NCBI RefSeq assembly: GCF_022601975.1 | Contig: NZ_JAKVIR010000011.1 | Span: 62,001 to 126,000, forward strand | DNA length: 64,000 nt | DNA from: Pontibacter sp. E15-1 | GTDB lineage: Bacteria > Bacteroidota > Bacteroidia > Cytophagales > Hymenobacteraceae | Direction of reading: 5' to 3' | In this document: positions 58,960 through 64,000 of the stretch, in pieces | Layout of the letters: the number at the start of each line of letters is the position of its first letter | How positions within the stretch are numbered: position 1 is the stretch's first letter | Notes under the pieces: generated by a model | What the model was told of the DNA's origin: nothing | The model's input: only the letters and a program-made list of their open reading frames with translations | Databases searched by the model: none | Translations under genes and position numbers: made by a program

Positions 58960-60396
58960 TTATCCTGCTGCCTGAACCACGGCCGCCTTTTCCTGTATAT
59001 GCTGCAGCAGTTCATGCAGTTCCGTGGCGGTGGTAAAGGGGTTCATTAACGTGACGCGCAGGAAAAACCCGGACTTCAGGATGGTTTGCACAATATAAAA
59101 CCGTCCGTCCTCGACCACAAGCCGCCGGATGGCCTGGTTAAGTTGCTCGGGGTTGTCCGCTGCACGAAGTCGGAAACAGACGATGTTGCACGCCGGCTCG
59201 TAGGCCAGCTCAAAGGCTTCGTCTGTGCGCAGGATGGCGGCCAGTTCGGTGGCCAGCCCATACAGCCGTTCGATGTTCTGCCGGAAAACATCCCGCCCGT
59301 GCGTTCTGTATATGGCATACACGTTCAGGGCCGACATGGCCTTGGTGCATTCAAAAGAGCGTTTTCCGCCGTTATACCATTCCTCAGACTCCTGTTCTGC
59401 CCAAAGGTATTGCGCCCGTTGTGAGAAGGTTTTGTACGCATCGCCGCTCCGTTTAAAGAGCAGGGCCGTGGACAGCGAGGGGGTCATCATCATCTTGTGG
59501 TAATCCACCACCACCGAATCGGCCTGCTCAATCCCGCTCACCAGGTGCCTGTATTTTGGCGACCAGGCCGCTGGTGCCCCGTGCGCCCCATCCACATGGA
59601 ACCAGATGCCGTGACGCTGGCTGAATCTGGCAATCTCCGCGAGGTTATCGTAAGAGCCTGTCGAGGTGGTTCCCGCGCAGCCAATCACACAAATAATCTG
59701 CTTGCCATCAGCTTTGGCTTTCTCTAGGTATTCCTCCAGCAAATCGGTGCGCATCTGAAACGCATCGTTTACCGGCACCTTGATTACGCCTTCCTCTCCC
59801 ATACCCATGATGCGCGCCGCCCTATCAACACAATAGTGGGCCTCCTCTGAGACCAGTACTGCCAAACTGCGATTCTCCGGATTGCCCTTGTGCCATACCT
59901 CCGTGGAATGTGCCCGTGCAGCCAGCAGCGCGGTCAGGTTGCCCAGCGAGCCGCCGGACGTGATAAATCCGGAAGCCTCGCCGCCGAAACCAAGCAGACG
60001 CGCCAGGTCCTCGGTCAGGATTTTCTCCAGCGTGTTCCCCACCATCCCCATCTCATATACCCCCATCCCCTGGTTCAGGAGGGCCGCCACTGCCGACGAC
60101 AGGATGGTAACGGGTAGTGTGGGTGTTGTCTGGTGGCCCATAAACCGTTTCTGATGAATCTGCACCGAGTTGGCCATCACATCCTCAAAAAGGCTGAGCG
60201 CCGACTGCAGGACGGGCTGCTCAAAGTCGTCTTGCCAGTAAGCCAGTTGCGCTTCGGGCGCTTTCCACGGCATAACCCTGTCGCCCGGTTGGGCCGCAGT
60301 AGCCCCGGCGAGGTAATCAGAAATCATGTCGATGAGTTGATGCCCCTCGCTGCGGAAGCGCTCTGCGTCGAAGGCCTGCTCTAAGGTGTCTGCCAT
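58960..60396 (-). CDS. PLP-dependent group II amino acid decarboxylase
   Basis: 478 aa. SGGSLGNLTALLAAR, CAGTTSTGSYDNL, WFHVDGAHGAPAAW (Asp contacting the pyridine N) and VVVDYHKMMMTPSLSTALLF (Schiff-base Lys near 302) match the aromatic-L-amino-acid/glutamate/diaminobutyrate decarboxylase family. Length fits the aromatic or 2,4-diaminobutyrate branch. The substrate cannot be told from these motifs. No polyamine genes are adjacent. Confidence 0.9.
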   Translation of the reverse strand: MADTLEQAFDAERFRSEGHQLIDMISDYLAGATAAQPGDRVMPWKAPEAQLAYWQDDFEQPVLQSALSLFEDVMANSVQIHQKRFMGHQTTPTLPVTILSSAVAALLNQGMGVYEMGMVGNTLEKILTEDLARLLGFGGEASGFITSGGSLGNLTALLAARAHSTEVWHKGNPENRSLAVLVSEEAHYCVDRAARIMGMGEEGVIKVPVNDAFQMRTDLLEEYLEKAKADGKQIICVIGCAGTTSTGSYDNLAEIARFSQRHGIWFHVDGAHGAPAAWSPKYRHLVSGIEQADSVVVDYHKMMMTPSLSTALLFKRSGDAYKTFSQRAQYLWAEQESEEWYNGGKRSFECTKAMSALNVYAIYRTHGRDVFRQNIERLYGLATELAAILRTDEAFELAYEPACNIVCFRLRAADNPEQLNQAIRRLVVEDGRFYIVQTILKSGFFLRVTLMNPFTTATELHELLQHIQEKAAVVQAAG

Positions 60397-60683
60397 AGGG
60401 ATGCGTTATGAAGTGTCACTGCAAAAGAACTAAATCTACTGATACGGGATATGATTTCCCGCCTGAATCTTCACAAATTCGGACGGAGTACTTTTTTGGC
60501 TTGAAGCGATAAGCGGCCACACCGCAAAACGCGGTTGCCTCAAGACCTCTGTCAATGCCATACAAATCGAGAATCACGCTTATTTCTTGCTAACGGATGA
60601 AAGACTTCACGATGGCTTGCCTTCAATCTGCCTGAATTCGTAAATCCGAAAATGCATAAATCCAATCCATACCTCTCTTCCAT

Positions 60684-62621
60684 ATGAGCATCTCCCCCAC
60701 TGCAACACCGAAGCCCCTGAAAGGTTACGACGACTATCCTGTATACCCGGATGAAAACCTTTGGACCAGCTATACGCCTGCAGGCACCGCGTTTAAGCTG
60801 TGGTCACCGGTGGCCACGGAGGTCGCCGTTAATTTTTATGCTGAAGGCGACGGCGGGTCCTTGCTGGACAGGTTCATGATGGCAGAAAAGAAGGCGGGGC
60901 TCTGGCAGTTATACCTCACCAAAGACTTGCAGGGCCTCTATTATACTTACCAGACAAAAGTGAACGGGGTATGGCTAGAGGAAACGCCCGGCATTTACGC
61001 CACCGCGGTCGGGGTTAACGGCAAGCGCGCGATGGTGCTGGACCTGGCTTCCACAAACCCGGACGGTTGGGAGACGGACAGCGGCCCTGCCCTCGCCTCC
61101 CCCAATGATGCTGTGCTGTATGAGGTGCACGTGCGGGACCTGACCATATGCAAAAATGCCGGCAACCGGACGCCCGGCAAGTACCTTGGATTGGTGGAGG
61201 CAGGCACGCGCAACGCCGAGGGGCTGGCTACCGGCCTCGACCATATGAAAGAACTTGGCATCACGCATGTGCATTTGTTGCCCGTGTTCGATTTCTGCTC
61301 TATCGACGAGTCCGCCCTGGAGCGGCAGCAATACAACTGGGGTTACGATCCGCTGAACTACAATGTGCCCGAAGGCTCATACTCCTCCGACCCATACCAC
61401 GCGCCTGTCCGCATCCGGGAGTTTAAGGCCATGGTGCAGGGCTTGCATCAGAGCGGGCTGGGTGTGATTATGGATGTGGTGTACAACCACACGGGTACCA
61501 CCGACGACTCCAACTTTAACCTGGAGGTGCCGGGCTACTACTACCGGCATACAGGCAGCGGCGGCTGGTCCGACGCCTCGGGCTGCGGCAACGAGACGGC
61601 CAGCGAGCGCACCATGATGCGCAAGTTCATCATCGAGTCGTGCCTGTTCTGGGTACAGGAATACCACATCGACGGGTTCCGCTTCGACCTGATGGGCATC
61701 CATGACCTGGAGACCATGAACCAGCTTTCTGACACGCTCCGTCGCGTGAGGCCCGACATCCTGCTGTATGGGGAGGGCTGGACGGCGGGAGCGAGCCCGC
61801 TGCCCGAGGAGGAGCGGGCCATCAAGGCTAACACGTATAAAATGAGGCAGATTGCGGCATTCAGCGACATGCTCCGGGACGGGTTGAAAGGCTCTGTGTT
61901 TGATGCCCGTGACAAAGGCTTTGTGAGTGGCGCCCGGGGTATGGAGGAACGGATAAAGTATGGCGTTGTCGGCAGTATCCGGCACCCCGGGGTGCACGCC
62001 GACAAAAGTCCCTGGGCAGGGGCTCCCTGGCAGGCGGTTTCCTATGTGGCGTGCCACGACAACCAGACGCTATACGACAAACTGAAGGCCTCCACCGAAA
62101 AAGAACCGGAAACCGATATCATCAGCATGCACCTGCTGGCCAACGCTGTCGTGCTCACGTCGCAGGGCATCCCTTTCCTGATGGCTGGCGAGGAAATGCT
62201 GCGCACCAAGCGGGGCGAGCACAACAGCTACAACCTCCCGGACTATATCAACCAAATCGACTGGGCCTGGAAGACCGCGCATCCGGATGTTTTTGGCTAT
62301 TATACCGCCCTGATCGCCCTCCGGAAAGCCCATCCGGCGTTCCGGATGCCCACCACAAGCATGGTGGCCGAGCACCTGCGCTTTGTTCCGTCAGCGCCTG
62401 GCTTTGTGGGGTACTACATCGAGGGCCACGCGAACAGCGACAGCTGGAAAAACATCGCTATTTTTTACAATGCGAACAAAACGCAGGTACGCGTCGAGCT
62501 GGAGGGGACATGGCAGGTGGCGGTGGCAGGCAGGTCCGTGCATGCGGAAGGGATGCAACAGGTGCACGGCCCCGTTTTGATGCAAGGCCTGTCGATGTTG
62601 CTGCTTTTTCAGGAAGACTAG
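60684..62621 (+). CDS. pulA: Type I pullulanase
   Basis: 645 aa, no signal peptide, so an intracellular debranching enzyme. An N-terminal CBM48 region (GTAFKLWSPVATEVAVNFY) is followed by the pullulanase marker YNWGYDPLNYNVPEGSYS (near residue 215), VIMDVVYNHTGTTDDSNFN, YHIDGFRFDLMGIHD (nucleophile), LLYGEGWTAG (acid/base) and ACHDNQTLYDK. It cleaves alpha-1,6 links in pullulan and limit dextrins. With GlgX in the same region it points to active alpha-glucan turnover. Converges with the next gene, 24-bp gap. Confidence 0.93.
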   Translation: MSISPTATPKPLKGYDDYPVYPDENLWTSYTPAGTAFKLWSPVATEVAVNFYAEGDGGSLLDRFMMAEKKAGLWQLYLTKDLQGLYYTYQTKVNGVWLEETPGIYATAVGVNGKRAMVLDLASTNPDGWETDSGPALASPNDAVLYEVHVRDLTICKNAGNRTPGKYLGLVEAGTRNAEGLATGLDHMKELGITHVHLLPVFDFCSIDESALERQQYNWGYDPLNYNVPEGSYSSDPYHAPVRIREFKAMVQGLHQSGLGVIMDVVYNHTGTTDDSNFNLEVPGYYYRHTGSGGWSDASGCGNETASERTMMRKFIIESCLFWVQEYHIDGFRFDLMGIHDLETMNQLSDTLRRVRPDILLYGEGWTAGASPLPEEERAIKANTYKMRQIAAFSDMLRDGLKGSVFDARDKGFVSGARGMEERIKYGVVGSIRHPGVHADKSPWAGAPWQAVSYVACHDNQTLYDKLKASTEKEPETDIISMHLLANAVVLTSQGIPFLMAGEEMLRTKRGEHNSYNLPDYINQIDWAWKTAHPDVFGYYTALIALRKAHPAFRMPTTSMVAEHLRFVPSAPGFVGYYIEGHANSDSWKNIAIFYNANKTQVRVELEGTWQVAVAGRSVHAEGMQQVHGPVLMQGLSMLLLFQED

Positions 62622-62645
62622 GTATGGCCGCGTGTTAGCTATTAG

Positions 62646-63104
62646 CTATAAGGATGGCATGCTGGGGAAGGTCGCTTTTTGGGATGACACGCTTTTGTCG
62701 TCCATGATGCGGAGACGGCGGCAAAGGGTTTTTAAGATGCCTCGCAGCACTTCCACGTTGTTCATCATGATTTCGTAGAAGGGCTCCTGCTCCAGTTTCA
62801 GTAGCACGGTTTCCTCCATGGAGGTAGCGCTGGCAGACCGGCTTTCGGCGTCCAGCACCGAGAGCTCGCCCACAATGTCGTTATCTTCCAACACCGCGAG
62901 GGTATGATCGCCATCGTGCACCCGTATGCTGCCTTTGTATATAAAATACATGCAGGTTCCTTTGTCTCCCTTGGCAAACAGGCTTGTGTCGGCCTCCAGA
63001 TACACCTCCTCCAATATCCCGGCAAGCCCCACCAGTTCCTGCTCCGGCGTGTTCCGGAATATGTCGGTAGAATGCAGTATAAGTACTTTCTCAATCAGTA
63101 GCAT
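62646..63104 (-). CDS. Cyclic nucleotide-binding domain protein without DNA-binding domain
   Basis: 152 aa, a single cNMP-binding fold: STDIFRNTPEQELVGLAGILEEVYLEADTSLFAKGDKGTCMYFIYKGSIRVH, then DIVGELSVLDAESRSASATSMEETVLLKLEQEPF (phosphate-binding cassette GELSVLD...RSASATS with the conserved Glu and Arg). A helix follows but no winged helix, so it is not a Crp/Fnr transcription factor. It starts 4 bp after the neighbouring helical-repeat gene, which suggests a regulatory subunit for that protein. Confidence 0.85.
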   Translation of the reverse strand: MLLIEKVLILHSTDIFRNTPEQELVGLAGILEEVYLEADTSLFAKGDKGTCMYFIYKGSIRVHDGDHTLAVLEDNDIVGELSVLDAESRSASATSMEETVLLKLEQEPFYEIMMNNVEVLRGILKTLCRRLRIMDDKSVSSQKATFPSMPSL

Positions 63105-63108
63105 CGTC

Positions 63109-64000
63109 TTATTCGTTTAGCGTAGCCAAAACATACTCCCTGGTTTCCTGAAACAGCGGGTCTTCCGGCCCTGCCGCAGGTGCCAGGGCCTGCACGGGGA
63201 AGCCCCCGCTCTGTAGTCGCGGGATCATGTAGCAGGCCACCGACTTTGTCCATCCCCGAAAGCCTGCCTTGTTCTGCACCAGTATCTCTTCTATAATTTC
63301 TCCGGCCGACATTTCCCGCTGTTGGTACCGGTATACCTGCCCTTTGCCGATGTCCTGCTCCAACTCCATCAACATGTTAAGCCCGGTAAAGTACTTTTGC
63401 GGGATCACCAGCTCCAGCATTTCAATCGCGTTGTACACTTTCGCGTCGTTTCCCTGCGTGTAGAGCTCCATCACCCGTTCAATCCGTTTGCGGTCGTATA
63501 CCAGGGCCAGGCCCTTGCACAGGGTCTGGATATCCTGGCGGATCTCGGAGCACACAGCTTCCTGAAGAGGTTTTACGGTGTCGTGCGCCACTAATTGCAG
63601 GTAATAGCTCGCTTTGAGCTGGCTCTGCCGCAGCAGGTGCAAGATGCGTTTCTTGAGCAAGCGCTGTGTAGCCCCTGATACGCCGGTTTTTTTCTGCCAC
63701 AGGGCATCCAGTATTTCGGGCAGGTCTTCGTGGTTTTCCTGTACAAGCCGCTCCAGAAAGCCTGTCGAATAGTTTCCGCTCGTTTTGGAAGCCACTTTAA
63801 TCAGCACCGACACAAGGGCTTTGGACAAAGCGCCTTGCCTGATTTGAGGTGCGGCAAACACAGGGTCGCCGTAAAGCAGTAGTGCCTTTTGCAGCGTAGC
63901 CGCAGCTTTGCGGCCCAGCCCTACCTGAACCGCCTGCTCCAGCAGGTGCAGATCCCTAACCTTGCCCACCCCCTCAAGGGCCTTTTTATACACAGCCGGT
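63109..64000 (-). CDS. C-terminal part of a large helical-repeat protein (cut by window edge)
   Basis: At least 297 codons, open to the right edge without a stop in frame, so the N-terminus lies outside; the GTG at 63993 is not a trustworthy start. The visible part is a chain of amphipathic helices (HEAT/ARM-like), ending NAIEMLELVIPQKYFTGLNMLMELEQDI, SAGEIIEEILVQNKAGFRGWTKSVACYMIPRL. Similar C-termini occur in Bacteroidota MFS or ATP/ADP-translocase-like membrane proteins that carry HEAT repeats and a cyclic-nucleotide-binding domain; here the cNMP domain is a separate gene 4 bp downstream. Assignment is tentative. Confidence 0.5.
   Translation of the reverse strand, partial: PAVYKKALEGVGKVRDLHLLEQAVQVGLGRKAAATLQKALLLYGDPVFAAPQIRQGALSKALVSVLIKVASKTSGNYSTGFLERLVQENHEDLPEILDALWQKKTGVSGATQRLLKKRILHLLRQSQLKASYYLQLVAHDTVKPLQEAVCSEIRQDIQTLCKGLALVYDRKRIERVMELYTQGNDAKVYNAIEMLELVIPQKYFTGLNMLMELEQDIGKGQVYRYQQREMSAGEIIEEILVQNKAGFRGWTKSVACYMIPRLQSGGFPVQALAPAAGPEDPLFQETREYVLATLNE

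Overview
The window reads as chromosomal DNA of a Bacteroidota bacterium, most like the Cytophagales (Hymenobacteraceae, Pontibacter-like). The reasons are a type IX secretion C-terminal sorting domain on a secreted protease, TAnnTTTG promoter boxes with few Shine-Dalgarno sequences, moderate G+C (roughly 54 percent), and families typical of that group (GH97, GH140, CheB/CheR-PAS kinases, HD-PycTM proteins, tiny lysine-rich proteins). No rRNA, tRNA, CRISPR array, prophage or complete insertion sequence was seen.

Layout. 0-6 kb: the 5' part of a papain-like protease, an ABC-F ATPase and a large secreted metzincin-malectin protein. 6.8-11.6 kb: an accessory-looking stretch with an HD phosphohydrolase fused to a PycTM-type membrane domain, a GreB-like factor, a TcmP-like protein, a small exported protein and a single-HKD PLD nuclease. 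11.7-15.7 kb: a GH140-like glycosidase and a PQQ dehydrogenase with a cytochrome c domain. 16.5-22.3 kb: a two-gene light-sensing unit, in which a bacteriophytochrome photosensory module without output domain is followed 13 bp later by a CheB-CheR-PAS-histidine kinase. 22.8-24.5 kb: a SpoIIAA/STAS-like protein and an overlapping HipA-like kinase/DUF3037 pair.

24.6-45.6 kb is dominated by molybdenum enzymes and cofactor synthesis: a PaoABC-like aldehyde oxidoreductase with its XdhC chaperone, an IorAB-like oxidoreductase with a MocA-like cytidylyltransferase, and moaA, moaC, moaD, moaE, moeA and a MobA fusion, plus a TauE/SafE transporter beside moaD-moaE. Interspersed are a PAS-only protein with a CZB-like partner, MsrA, a GH97 glycosidase, a cytochrome c and a GNAT acetyltransferase broken by an in-frame TAA. 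MogA/MoaB, MoeB and a molybdate ABC importer are not in the window. The combination of MocA, XdhC and xanthine-oxidase-family enzymes suggests that sulfurated cytosine-dinucleotide cofactor is made and inserted here.

46-64 kb is mostly housekeeping and envelope genes: a MaoC hydratase, Mut7-C protein, NCS2 purine permease, GlgX and pullulanase for alpha-glucan breakdown, MscS channel, MpaB-like oxygenase, EcsC protein, secreted nuclease, HAD phosphatase, PLP decarboxylase, and a cyclic-nucleotide-binding protein beside a helical-repeat protein cut by the window end.

Non-coding structure includes three diverged copies of a self-complementary element of about 160 bp, each just upstream of a plus-strand gene; a 214-bp element with GTTACGCAA terminal inverted repeats; a 62-bp perfect palindrome and a 28-bp perfect-stem terminator; and a strong excess of the hexamer GGTATA/TATACC across genes and spacers.
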